Source of the DNA: an uncultured Armatimonadota bacterium
GTDB taxonomy: Bacteria; Armatimonadota; Fimbriimonadia; Fimbriimonadales; Fimbriimonadaceae
Reading direction: 5' to 3'
Assembly: GCA_903927025.1 (NCBI GenBank)
Contig: CAIYLG010000021.1
Span: 62,001 to 126,000 of the forward strand
Length of the DNA stretch: 64,000 bases
Of the stretch, positions 16,938-26,002 are shown piece by piece. Made by a program: the position numbers and the translations under genes. The notes under the pieces are model-generated. The model was not told the origin of the DNA, did not search any database, and worked only from the letters and a program-made list of their open reading frames with translations. How positions within the stretch are numbered: the first letter of the stretch is position 1; every line of letters begins with the position of its first letter.

Positions 16938-19157
16938 ATGTCGATCAGTTGGTCCAACTCTCTACTCCGAAATTTCAGCTCAAATAGGTTCGCACTAATC
17001 GGCTCGATGGTCCTAGCGTCATCGATCCCACAACTCGCGCTTGGACAATCCGGCGGCAACTTGGTTCAGCTGCCCCTACCTGTCCCGTCAGTGCTGCAGC
17101 AATCGATGCTCGTCGCACACAAGTCGGCACAGGACATCGTGCATGTTGCAATCAGCCTATCCCCGCCAAATCCCGCAGCTCTTCAGGCGTTCGCAGATAG
17201 TGTTAGCAACCCTAAAAGTCCCATGTATGGAAAGTGGGCCACGCCCGCACAACTGGGTAACCAGTTTGGCCAGCCGGCCGCAGTCGTGCAGTCAGTGGTC
17301 ACGTACTTAAAGTCCAAGGGATTCAATGTCACCCTCGTTGGCGATAGCCACCTAACGATCCTTGCAGACGCTACGGTTGCCCAGGCTGAAAGCGCTTTTG
17401 ACACGACTATCAACAAGTATCACCTGCTGGCTGCTAATCCAGCGGTGCGAACGGATTACTACTCTTTCTCGGAGCCGCTTCATCTTCCCGCCTCCTTTGC
17501 CTCTAAGGTAGTCAGCGTGGATGGATTGGATACGGTCGCGAAGCCATTGCCTCGGCTAAAGAAGCACGCCTTCTCAAAGGGCAAGAAGCTAAATCAAACG
17601 CCATTGACCCCAACCCAGACGCGGACGCTCTACGGAGTGGCTCCCATGTGGACCGCGGTCAATCAAGGCAAGGGACGCAATATCGCGATCTCCAGCTTCG
17701 ATGGATTCCTGCTCTCCAACGTTCCCCTCTACTACAAGCAGTTTGCTCTGCCAACACCTGCAGGCGGAGTCGGAAGCAACGTGAGCGTCATCACCATCGA
17801 CGGAGGAAGCCAAACCGCAACTCCAGGCGGCGAAGCAGATCTTGACATTCAGATGGTCCTTGGCATGGCTCCCCTCTGCTCCTTCCGAGTCTACGACGGT
17901 GGTGCAAACCTTATCGACGTGTTGACCAAAGAGCAGAACGACAACACCTCAGAAATCATCAGTGAAAGCTATGGATGGGCGCTGAGCGCTTCTGGTTCCA
18001 CGGCTTGCCACAACGAGCACGTATTGATGACGGCCCAAGGTATGACGTACATGGAGGCAACAGGCGACTATGGCACCCAGTTGGAGCCGTTCGCCTATTC
18101 CAACTATGAGCCCGAAGTTTTCCAAGTTGGCGGAACCACTGCAAACACGGATAACGCAGGCAACCGAACCTCAGAGGTTGGTTGGAGCGGTAGCGGCGGC
18201 GGCTGGGCCACAGAGTCGGTCCCGTTCAACGTTCTCCCAAGCTGGCAGAGAGGAAAGGGCGTCCCTACGACGATCAATTTCAGGCTGAACCCAGATGCTG
18301 CCCTTAACGCAGCCGGTGACACGACTGGCGCCTATCAGTTCTACTTCAACGGAGCGTTGGAGTTTGGCTACGATGGAACCAGCTTTGCCTCCCCTGTGTT
18401 CGCGGGTTCCCTCGGCATCACCCTCTCTAAGGTGATTGCTCTCGGTGGCGCTTCGCGACTCGGTCGCATTCAGGACGCGGTTTACCTGCAGAATGGTCGG
18501 CCCGATGTCTGGTTCGATGTGACGAGCGGCTTCAACGGCTCCCTCCCTAATGGTGCGCTTTCGCAGGCGACCCTCTTCTGGGATTCGGTCACAGGTTGGG
18601 GCTCGGTGAATTTCAGCGCGCTTGCAACGTCCCTCGCGGTAAGCCCAGCGGTGGTTTACCCCTGCAGTGCCATCAGCGCGTACGACAACGTGGGCCTCTC
18701 GCCTGCAGTTATCGAGGGAACAAACGCCGCAGGCGGTGCAGCCAGCCTGACTTCAGTCGATGGTCTCGGCTACTCGCTTCAAGCTGTTCGCGAAACATTG
18801 CTTGGTCGTGTTGCCACGATGCAGGCGACGTTTAGCACGAACCTCATTCCTGCGAACCTCAACAGTCTGTCGCTCACCTTGGCCGGCACAGCCGACCCGA
18901 ACGCAACGATCACCGTCTACCTTCTCAATCAAGGTACAGGCAAGTATGTTGCTGTCAAGAGCATCAGCGGTACCGCCCTTAAGACGGCATCGACAATCAC
19001 GATTCCTACTGCATCGATGACTTCGTACGTGAACTCAGCCGGCACCGTTCAGGCGCTGGTTCGATATCTCGTTCCGAACTCTCGACTGGGTGTGGCATCT
19101 AACTTCTCGTTCTTCCTTGACGAACTGTACATCTCCGGATCTCAGTTCCTTAACTAA
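16938..19157 (+). CDS. S53 (sedolisin/kumamolisin-type) serine-carboxyl peptidase, copy 2
   Basis: This 739-residue paralogue of the preceding gene aligns over its whole length, including propeptide, catalytic domain and C-terminal domain (shared TPLTPTQTRTLYGVAP, SNVPLYYKQF, LDIQMVLGMAPL, FFLDELY). Signal peptide: ALIGSMVLASSIPQLALG. The catalytic residues are intact: E299 and D303 in PGGEADLDIQM, and S482 in GYDGTSFASP. Both copies are therefore probably active secreted peptidases, perhaps with different cleavage preferences, since the substrate loops differ (for example WALSASGST versus FFLDAGTAT). An AAGGG lies about 10 nt before ATG 16938. It is separated from copy 1 by a terminator, so it needs its own promoter. 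Confidence 0.9.
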   Translation: MSISWSNSLLRNFSSNRFALIGSMVLASSIPQLALGQSGGNLVQLPLPVPSVLQQSMLVAHKSAQDIVHVAISLSPPNPAALQAFADSVSNPKSPMYGKWATPAQLGNQFGQPAAVVQSVVTYLKSKGFNVTLVGDSHLTILADATVAQAESAFDTTINKYHLLAANPAVRTDYYSFSEPLHLPASFASKVVSVDGLDTVAKPLPRLKKHAFSKGKKLNQTPLTPTQTRTLYGVAPMWTAVNQGKGRNIAISSFDGFLLSNVPLYYKQFALPTPAGGVGSNVSVITIDGGSQTATPGGEADLDIQMVLGMAPLCSFRVYDGGANLIDVLTKEQNDNTSEIISESYGWALSASGSTACHNEHVLMTAQGMTYMEATGDYGTQLEPFAYSNYEPEVFQVGGTTANTDNAGNRTSEVGWSGSGGGWATESVPFNVLPSWQRGKGVPTTINFRLNPDAALNAAGDTTGAYQFYFNGALEFGYDGTSFASPVFAGSLGITLSKVIALGGASRLGRIQDAVYLQNGRPDVWFDVTSGFNGSLPNGALSQATLFWDSVTGWGSVNFSALATSLAVSPAVVYPCSAISAYDNVGLSPAVIEGTNAAGGAASLTSVDGLGYSLQAVRETLLGRVATMQATFSTNLIPANLNSLSLTLAGTADPNATITVYLLNQGTGKYVAVKSISGTALKTASTITIPTASMTSYVNSAGTVQALVRYLVPNSRLGVASNFSFFLDELYISGSQFLN

Positions 19158-19175
19158 GGAGCGAACGACCAACAA

Positions 19176-19213
19176 AAACCGGGCTCTCAAGGTTTTGAGA
19201 GCCCGGTTTCTTT
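19176..19213 (+). terminator. Rho-independent terminator after S53 copy 2
   Basis: A 15-bp perfect stem, AAACCGGGCTCTCAA (19176-19190) with its complement (19195-19209), has a GGTT loop and is followed by CTTT. Confidence 0.9.
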
Positions 19214-19229
19214 GTGCCCTCGAGGGCAC
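19214..19229. repeat. Perfect 16-bp palindrome
   Basis: GTGCCCTCGAGGGCAC reads the same on both strands and directly abuts the terminator, about 74 nt before the YncE-like start codon. It could be an operator for the downstream gene or part of the terminator region. Confidence 0.4.
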
Positions 19230-19302
19230 GGCTCGTTAACCTTCGCTTACCATCAAGGTGGGGCGCTCAGGACTGCGCCAAACTACATACTGGATTTCAA
19301 TC

Positions 19303-20352
19303 ATGCTAAAGCGACCATTTCTCCTTGCACTTGCCTTGTCTACCGTCGGGGTCTCATGCTTTGCCTCAGCAAGCCACGTCCAGGATGGCCCGTACCATAT
19401 CATCCAGCGAGCGAAGGTTGGGGGAGATGGCGGCTTTGACTACGTGTACGCAGATTCTGCCGGTCGAAAGCTCTATGTCGCCCGCACCGGACAGAGTTCG
19501 AGGATCGACGTCTACAGCTTAGACACCCTACAGCAGGTCGGTACGATCGACAAGGTTCGAGCTCACGGTGCGATGGTGGATCCAAAAACTCACAAAGGAT
19601 TCTCCTCCAGTAAACCCATGGCGGTTTGGGACTCCAAGACCCTTGCCCCACTCAAGACGATCGATGTGAACGGCAATCCGGACGGTCTTCTTGGAGATCC
19701 GAGCAAGGAGGCCATCTACATCCTTAGCCATGCAGAGCCGAACGTTACGGTGATCAACGCCAAAGATGGCTCTGTCGGCGGAACTATCAATATTGGCGGG
19801 GCGCCAGAGCAGGCGGCCGTCGACGGTAAGGGCACGCTCTACATCGACATCGAAGACACCGGCGAAGTCGCCGTTGTGGACACCAACACGTACAAGCTCG
19901 TCACCAAGTACGCACTTGGCTCTAAAGGCGGCGGAAATGCTGGCCTTGCCCTCGATGTAAAGAACCATGTTCTGTTCGTTGCGTGCCGAGAGCCGGCAGT
20001 AATGGTCATGTTGGATTCCAAGACCGGCAAGTACCTTGCCGACCTTCCCATCGGAGCTGGATGCGACGGCGCAGCATTCAACCCCAAGACTCACGAATGC
20101 TTTAGCTCTCAGGGAGACGGCACCCTCACCATCATCAAAGAGACCAGTCCTACAACCTTTGTCATTGAGCAGACACTCAAGACCCTCCCCGGTGCCAAGA
20201 CCCTCGCACTTGACTCGAAGACCGGCAAGATCTATTTGATCGCTGCCGAGTACGGTGCTCCTCCTGCCGGAGGAACTCAGCCAGCCAACGGTCGACCTCG
20301 CCGCGGCCCCATGGTTTCCGGTTCTTTCAGCATCATCGAAGTCGGAAAGTAG
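19303..20352 (+). CDS. Secreted YncE/YVTN-like beta-propeller protein
   Basis: ATG 19303 (349 residues) gives an immediate signal peptide (FLLALALSTVGVSCFASA); the longer frame from 19258 does not. The body consists of YVTN-type blades: GGDGGFDYVYADSAGRKLYVART, IDVYSLDTLQQVGTI, GLLGDPSKEAIYILSHAE, TVINAKDGSVGGTINIGG, VAVVDTNTYKLVTKYALG and LALDSKTGKIYLIAAEYG. It ends in a Pro/Gly-rich linker and SFSIIEVGK. This YncE-like family is abundant in Armatimonadota and Acidobacteria. It is often annotated as surface-layer or lactonase-like, but no enzymatic activity is evident. It stands alone between two strong terminators. Confidence 0.8.
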   Translation: MLKRPFLLALALSTVGVSCFASASHVQDGPYHIIQRAKVGGDGGFDYVYADSAGRKLYVARTGQSSRIDVYSLDTLQQVGTIDKVRAHGAMVDPKTHKGFSSSKPMAVWDSKTLAPLKTIDVNGNPDGLLGDPSKEAIYILSHAEPNVTVINAKDGSVGGTINIGGAPEQAAVDGKGTLYIDIEDTGEVAVVDTNTYKLVTKYALGSKGGGNAGLALDVKNHVLFVACREPAVMVMLDSKTGKYLADLPIGAGCDGAAFNPKTHECFSSQGDGTLTIIKETSPTTFVIEQTLKTLPGAKTLALDSKTGKIYLIAAEYGAPPAGGTQPANGRPRRGPMVSGSFSIIEVGK

Positions 20353-20370
20353 CTTCGGCTCAGGCTACAG

Positions 20371-20415
20371 AAAGAAGCCTTTGGATGGCCACATCCCTTC
20401 CAAAGGCTTCTTTTT
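20371..20415 (+). terminator. Rho-independent terminator after the YncE-like gene
   Basis: A perfect 15-bp stem, AAAGAAGCCTTTGGA (20371-20385) with TCCAAAGGCTTCTTT (20399-20413), is followed by TT. Loop 13 nt. Confidence 0.9.
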
Positions 20416-20529
20416 GCATTAAGAATATGCTGGCGACTTGCTCAGAAACGCCCACTTGGTCATACCAAACGCGAGTTTTTCAGGTAGTTTCCATGGGATG
20501 CCCTGGATTCAGGGCACCGGAACCCCTCT

Positions 20530-23500
20530 ATGCCTGCCAATAGAACTCATCGTCTCCTTCGGGGTGGCACCACCGCCCTCGCCCTCGCAGTCACCTGCGC
20601 AGCTATGGCGCACTCGCCAAGCCAGACCGATCTCTCGAAGGGAAATACGCTGTATGTGGTCCCCTACGCCCACCTTGACACTCAGTGGAGATGGGCTTAC
20701 CCACAGTCAATCCGGGAGTATCTCGCCAATACTCTCAACCGAAACTTCAAGCTGATCGATACGTATCCAAACTACATCTTCAACTTCAGCGGTTCTCGCC
20801 GATACGAGATGATGAAGGAGTACTACCCGGCTCAATATCAAAAGCTGAAAGGGTACATCCAGGCAGGTCGCTGGTTCCCATGTGGGTCATCTGTCGATGA
20901 AGGAGACGCCAACGTCCCATCCGCAGAATCGCTTGTCCGGCACGTGCTGTACGGCAACCATTATTTCCGCAAGGAGTTTGGGGTCGCAAGCCAGGAGTTT
21001 ATGCTTCCAGACTGCTTCGGCTTCCCATACGCTCTGCCGTCAATCCTTGCCCACTGCGGCGTGAAGGGATTCTCGACTCAGAAGCTCACATGGGGTTCCT
21101 CCGCAGGCATTCCGTTTAAGGTCGGCGTCTGGGAAGGTCCAGACGGCCGAACCGTGATTGCTGCTCTCGACCCGGGCGCCTATAACGCAGACGTCAATGA
21201 GGATCTCAGCCAGAACACGAGTTGGCTCGCTCGAATCCAGAACACGGGCAAGATCTCAGGCGCCTACGTGGACTACCACTACTACGGCACCGGCGACACC
21301 GGCGGCGCTCCTAGAGAGAACTCGGTCAAATGGGTTGAAAAGAGCATCAATGGCTCTGGCCCCGTCAAAGTCATCTCCAGCAAGGCAGACACGATGTTCC
21401 TGACCTTGAAGCCGGGGCAGGTTGCCAAGCTTCCCAAGTACAAGGGAGAGCTGCTCCTCACCGAGCATTCGGCGGGATCCATTACTTCACAGGCCTACAT
21501 GAAGCACTTCAACCGGAAGAGCGAACTCCTCGCTGATTCCGCGGAGAAGTCTTCCATCGCGGCAATGCTCGTTGGCGGTACAGCCTATCCAAGCACGCGG
21601 CTCTACAATGCCTGGGATCTGCTCCTCGGCTCGCAGATGCACGACATGCTCCCCGGAACCTCCATTCCAAAAGCATACGAGTTCTGCTGGAACGACTTCC
21701 TTCTCGCCCAGAACCAGTTCGCATCGGTTGAAACGGACGCGGTTGGAGCGGTAGCAAAGCAGCTCGACACCCGAGGAAAGGGAGCCCCTATCGTGGTGTT
21801 CAACCCTCTCTCTATTGGTCGAGAAGACACCACCGAAGCCACGATTGCTGATATCGCCAACGGAGGTCCAATTTCCGTAAAGGGTCCAGATGGCATCGAT
21901 GTCCCGGCGCAAACCCTGTCGCGCCACGCTGGCTCGGTCACCATCGCCTTCATTGCGAAGGCACCTAGCACCGGCTTCGCGGTTTACCTGGCTCACAAGG
22001 CTGCTCCAAAGGCAAGCACGGACCTGAAGGTTGATGGCCGACACGTCGAGAACGCTCGGTTCAAAGTCACCGTAAACGGCGCTGGAGACATCGCCTCCAT
22101 CTACGACAAGGCACTTCGCAAGGAAATCCTGAAGGCTCCTTCCCGACTCGAGATGCAGTACGAAAACCCATCCCAGTTCCCTGCATGGAACATGGATTGG
22201 GACGATGCAAAACTGCCTCCACGTGATGTTGTGGACACCGCGGCTAAGTTCCGAATCGTGGAATCCGGGCCCACGCGCGTGTCGCTGGAAGTCACCCGAG
22301 AGAAGAACGGCTCCAAGTTCGTCCAGCAGATTCGGCTGAGCGAGCACGGTCAAAGCGTCGAGGTTGTCAACGACATCGACTGGAAGACCAAGGAGCGAGC
22401 TCTGAAGGCATCGTTCCCGCTCACCAGCGGCAACCCGAACGCGACCTACGATCTTCAGCTAGGTGCGGTTGTGCGCGGCAACAACAATCCGAAGAAGTAC
22501 GAAGTCCCGCAACACCAGTGGTTTGACCTCACCAAGAAGGACGGCAGCTTCGGCGTCGGCATTCTCAACGAGAGCAAATTCGCTTCGGACAAACCAAATG
22601 ACGATACGATCCGCCTCACCCTTCTCTACACGCCAGGCGTAAGAGGCGGATTTGAGGACCAGGCCACCCAAGACTTCGGCCGCCACCACATCGTCTACAG
22701 CATCGCTCCCCACGCAGGTGGCTGGAGTGCAGGCGACATTCCCTGGCAGGCTCAGCGACTCAACCAGCCGCTGAAGACTTTCGTGACCGGCTCGCACGCT
22801 GGCTCCCTCGGCAAGTCCTTCTCGCTGGTCAGCGCTTCCAACTCACAGGTTGAGGTTCAGGCGCTCAAGAAGGCAGAGGATAGCTCTGAGATCGTTGTTC
22901 GACTTCGCGAGTTCACCGGCTCACCCGCGAAATCCGTCAAGCTGAAATTCGCATCCGCCGTACTCAGTGCCCGAGAAATTGATGGACAGGAGCGAACAAT
23001 TGGTTCGGCTCCCATTTCCGGCGGTGCGCTCGTCGCAACCGTCCCAGGATTCAGTCTGAAGTCGTACGCCGTCAAACTGGCTTCGACTCACTCCGATGCC
23101 TCTAGTGCGACGAGCAAACCGCTCAGCCTGCCGTTCAACCGAGATGTGGTCTCGACCAACGCCAACCCTGGCGACGGTCAGTTCTCTGGCGGCAAGGCTC
23201 TTCCTGCCGAGCAGCTTCCTTCAAGTCTGAGCGTGGATGACATCAGCTTCACAATTGGCTCCAAGGCAGACCACGCAAAGAACGCCGTCGCCGCAGCCGG
23301 TCAGAAGATCGCTCTGCCTGCAGGCACCAGCAAGGTCTACATCCTCGCCGCCGCCGACTCTGACACGGTGGGAACCTTCAAAGTTGGCTCCGCCAGCGTT
23401 ACGAAGTCGATTCAGGCTTGGACCGGCTATGTTGGACAGTGGGACAATCGCCTCTGGTCTGCCAAGCAGAACGCCGACTTCCAGAACTATGGAGAAATGG

Positions 23501-24813
23501 CTGGACTCGTTCCTGCCTACGTAAAGGGTTCGGAAGTGGCTTGGTTCGCCTCCCACTCCTATAAGGCAACCGGAAACACGTTCTACGAATACGCCTACCT
23601 GTACAAGTACGGATTCATCGTTCCTGCCGGGGCCAAGACTCTGACCCTGCCTAACAACCCCAGCATCAAGGTGCTGGCAGTTACGGCATCAAAATCGGGC
23701 CACGATGAGTGCGCTCCTGCCTCAGCGATTGCGGACTCGTTTGTAGATCACCAGTCGTCTGGCGCTCCAACCGTCTACCCGGGAAGCGGATCATTCAACG
23801 ACGCAACCCTCGTTCGAATTGACCCGCCGCTGTACTTCCGTTCGGGAAGTATCCACTACACCCTTGATGGTTCGAAGCCGACGGCCGCTTCTCCTGTCTA
23901 CAAGAAGCCATTCCTGATCAACGACCCCACCACGGTGAAGGTTGCCCAGGTTGATCCAAGCGGCAAGGTTGGGGAAGTTGGATCTGCTCATCTGTTGGTC
24001 AAGGATGTGACGCCCGCATCGGTGACCTCCGCGAACATCGCGAAGTCCCTCGGATTCGGCAAGGTCACCTTCTCGGAACCGGTAACCAAGGAAAGTGCCG
24101 AGGACACCTCTCACTACACCCTTACCGGTGGACTCACGGTTGCAGTCGCGTCCCTGATGCCAGACGAGAAGAGCGTTGAACTCACCCTAACTGGAGGAGA
24201 CGCAGCTTCGACCGAGCCCGTCAAGCTGACGATCAACGGTATCCAGGATCGAGCCCACACTCCCAATATCACGGTTGCAACCGTGGAAGCGGCTGAGCAC
24301 GGCCCCGTGTTCACAACACCTGCTCTGGAGCCTAAGGTCACCAGAGCCTTCACCCGTGTGAAGAATCTGCCAGTGAAGGCAGGCAGCTCCTGGACCCTGA
24401 ACTTCTTCTGCAAGACCTCCGAGCAGCCTGATGACCGAACGATGATCGCCGGATTCGGCCGATCGATCGATGGGCAGGAAGGCACCGGACGGTACTTCAC
24501 GAAGTTCTCCGATGGGCTCAATCTTTGGATCTGCAACCGAGACGTGTTCACCACGGCTCAGCTCGACATCGACAAGTGGCAGATGCTCACCGCTACCTAT
24601 GACGGCACCACCGTCCGCGTCTACAAGAACGGCGTGAAAGTCGGCGAGGAGAAGGTTGCGCTGGAAGATGATGCCAGCCAGGTCCGAGTGATGCCTCTCG
24701 ACGCTTGGGAGCGAAAGCGCAAGTTCAACGGCGAAGTGCAGAACCTCACCATCTGGGACGTTGATCTTCCCGAAGCGGCTTTGAAGAAGCTGTGGGAGAC
24801 AGGACAGCACTAA
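20530..24813 (+). CDS. GH38 alpha-mannosidase with C-terminal CHB_HEX_C-like and LamG-like modules
   Basis: This is a 1427-residue secreted enzyme. After a signal peptide (TTALALAVTCAAMAHS) the GH38 barrel shows metal ligands in PYAHLDTQWRWAYPQS (H48, D50), nucleophile D161 in MLPDCFGFPYALPSIL, and H371/D372 in GSQMHDMLPGTS. The middle is the usual mannosidase beta-domain (HGQSVEVVNDIDWKTKERALKASFPL). Past about residue 850 come extra modules: an NPCBM-like stretch, a chitobiase C-terminal-like segment (SIHYTLDGSKPTAASPVYKKP), an SbsA/Ig-like segment and a LamG-like fold (SWTLNFFCKTSEQPDDRTM to LTATYDGTTVRVYKNG). Expected activity: hydrolysis of alpha-mannosides from glycoproteins or mannans. 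The start has no Shine-Dalgarno. Confidence 0.9.
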   Translation: MPANRTHRLLRGGTTALALAVTCAAMAHSPSQTDLSKGNTLYVVPYAHLDTQWRWAYPQSIREYLANTLNRNFKLIDTYPNYIFNFSGSRRYEMMKEYYPAQYQKLKGYIQAGRWFPCGSSVDEGDANVPSAESLVRHVLYGNHYFRKEFGVASQEFMLPDCFGFPYALPSILAHCGVKGFSTQKLTWGSSAGIPFKVGVWEGPDGRTVIAALDPGAYNADVNEDLSQNTSWLARIQNTGKISGAYVDYHYYGTGDTGGAPRENSVKWVEKSINGSGPVKVISSKADTMFLTLKPGQVAKLPKYKGELLLTEHSAGSITSQAYMKHFNRKSELLADSAEKSSIAAMLVGGTAYPSTRLYNAWDLLLGSQMHDMLPGTSIPKAYEFCWNDFLLAQNQFASVETDAVGAVAKQLDTRGKGAPIVVFNPLSIGREDTTEATIADIANGGPISVKGPDGIDVPAQTLSRHAGSVTIAFIAKAPSTGFAVYLAHKAAPKASTDLKVDGRHVENARFKVTVNGAGDIASIYDKALRKEILKAPSRLEMQYENPSQFPAWNMDWDDAKLPPRDVVDTAAKFRIVESGPTRVSLEVTREKNGSKFVQQIRLSEHGQSVEVVNDIDWKTKERALKASFPLTSGNPNATYDLQLGAVVRGNNNPKKYEVPQHQWFDLTKKDGSFGVGILNESKFASDKPNDDTIRLTLLYTPGVRGGFEDQATQDFGRHHIVYSIAPHAGGWSAGDIPWQAQRLNQPLKTFVTGSHAGSLGKSFSLVSASNSQVEVQALKKAEDSSEIVVRLREFTGSPAKSVKLKFASAVLSAREIDGQERTIGSAPISGGALVATVPGFSLKSYAVKLASTHSDASSATSKPLSLPFNRDVVSTNANPGDGQFSGGKALPAEQLPSSLSVDDISFTIGSKADHAKNAVAAAGQKIALPAGTSKVYILAAADSDTVGTFKVGSASVTKSIQAWTGYVGQWDNRLWSAKQNADFQNYGEMAGLVPAYVKGSEVAWFASHSYKATGNTFYEYAYLYKYGFIVPAGAKTLTLPNNPSIKVLAVTASKSGHDECAPASAIADSFVDHQSSGAPTVYPGSGSFNDATLVRIDPPLYFRSGSIHYTLDGSKPTAASPVYKKPFLINDPTTVKVAQVDPSGKVGEVGSAHLLVKDVTPASVTSANIAKSLGFGKVTFSEPVTKESAEDTSHYTLTGGLTVAVASLMPDEKSVELTLTGGDAASTEPVKLTINGIQDRAHTPNITVATVEAAEHGPVFTTPALEPKVTRAFTRVKNLPVKAGSSWTLNFFCKTSEQPDDRTMIAGFGRSIDGQEGTGRYFTKFSDGLNLWICNRDVFTTAQLDIDKWQMLTATYDGTTVRVYKNGVKVGEEKVALEDDASQVRVMPLDAWERKRKFNGEVQNLTIWDVDLPEAALKKLWETGQH

Positions 24814-24826
24814 ACGAGTGCAGATC

Positions 24827-25933
24827 ATGAACGGGGCAGCTTCTCTTCGCTCACTGGCCAGTCGCTTCGCGACTCGCCCTTTGCGAAGGGGGTTGCCCCT
24901 TCTCATTCTTGCCCTTGCCTTCGGGGCGGCTCCCCTTGAAGCAAAGGCTTCCCTTCGCCATCCCGCCAACATTCCAGTTGTTCGAGCCAAGGTACAGCCC
25001 AACGGCACGATGGAAGTCGAGATCACGTTCGACATTCTCGCCTTCGTTCTGGATCAAACCCCTCAGATTGTCCTCGACGCACCGATGAACGGACTACTGG
25101 ACGGGTCCGTTGCCGATCTTCAGCTTCGACTGAATGATGCCAAAAAGCGGTTCCTAGAGGGCTTCGCCATCGGAGATGCTCAGCACGCTGGGGTCGTGGA
25201 CTCCCTCAAGTTTCCAACGGCGGCCGAGATTCACCAAGTGGTAGATGGCGGCCAAACCCCTCGTCTCCCCGTAATGATGTCAGCGGTCATGAAGGCTCAT
25301 CTCAAGGAAGGCGTTCACTCGATTTCCTTCTCATTTCCAGAGGTGATGGGAACGGTGGTAGTCACCACCGAATTCCCCTATCACGAACCGATTTCTGACT
25401 CAGTGGATCCGGGCAACTCAAGCGCTGCATTGCCAGTGCCATCCCAGTCGGAAGTTGACACCCTTGCCGCCTCAATGAAATCAAAGCCTGCCGATGTGGC
25501 TCCCACAGCGACGATCACCGAGTCACAGGCACGCAAGGCGATCCAGCGCGAATACAATCGATGGTCCAAGGCGTATATGGCCCACGACGTCCCCACTCTC
25601 CTGAGCATTCTGGAGCCCAGCTATACGCTCAAAACGGCTCAGCACAAACTGATTACCTATCCCGAATACGAAGTCATGCTGAAGCTGAGAAAGCAGAAGC
25701 ACAGCGACACCACCCGATACAGCACCGAGATCTTGAGAATCACTCTGAAGAACGGAGTCGCCGCCATATTCTCTCGGGAGACCACTACCGATCCAGGCGT
25801 CAACCAAACCACCGGCAAAACCGAGCCGGTCAGCTATCAGCACGACTACATCGACGTTTGGGTGAACCGAGCAGGTCGCTGGCGGCTAAAGAATACGGTG
25901 ACTCAATTAGAACAGCGACTTCCAAAACCGTGA
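24827..25933 (+). CDS. Secreted protein with C-terminal NTF2/SnoaL-like domain
   Basis: ATG 24827 lies 13 nt after the mannosidase stop; GTG 24818 in the same frame is an alternative. The product has about 368 residues. The N-terminus is a signal peptide (GLPLLILALAFGAAPLEA). The first 200 residues form an unrecognised domain (PNGTMEVEITFDILAFVL, LQLRLNDAKKRFL, HSISFSFPEVMGTVVVTTEFPYHEP). After a linker, residues 230-368 look like a cystatin/NTF2-type DUF4440 domain: IQREYNRWSKAYMAHDVPTLLSIL, YEVMLKLRKQKHSDT, YIDVWVNRAGRWRLKNTVTQLE. Such domains bind small ligands, but nothing specific can be read. Linkage to the mannosidase suggests co-expression. Confidence 0.65.
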   Translation: MNGAASLRSLASRFATRPLRRGLPLLILALAFGAAPLEAKASLRHPANIPVVRAKVQPNGTMEVEITFDILAFVLDQTPQIVLDAPMNGLLDGSVADLQLRLNDAKKRFLEGFAIGDAQHAGVVDSLKFPTAAEIHQVVDGGQTPRLPVMMSAVMKAHLKEGVHSISFSFPEVMGTVVVTTEFPYHEPISDSVDPGNSSAALPVPSQSEVDTLAASMKSKPADVAPTATITESQARKAIQREYNRWSKAYMAHDVPTLLSILEPSYTLKTAQHKLITYPEYEVMLKLRKQKHSDTTRYSTEILRITLKNGVAAIFSRETTTDPGVNQTTGKTEPVSYQHDYIDVWVNRAGRWRLKNTVTQLEQRLPKP

Positions 25934-25988
25934 CGTCCGAATGGCCCACCCTATACAAAACTTATGTGCCATCGCAGACGCTCCGCTT

Positions 25989-25994
25989 CATAAT
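25989..25994 (+). promoter_or_regulatory. -10 element placing transcription start at the lipoprotein start codon
   Basis: CATAAT, five of six matches to TATAAT, ends 8 nt before ATG 26003. Transcription would start at or next to the start codon, making the message leaderless. No Shine-Dalgarno is present. Confidence 0.5.
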
Positions 25995-26002
25995 GCAACT
26001 CA

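Noticed and set aside
21487-22353. Minus-strand 288-codon frame inside the mannosidase gene
   Set aside because: It is antisense to conserved GH38 sequence and has no recognisable motif.
24187-25035. Minus-strand 282-codon frame over the end of the mannosidase gene
   Set aside because: It overlaps two well-supported plus-strand genes and shows low-complexity composition.
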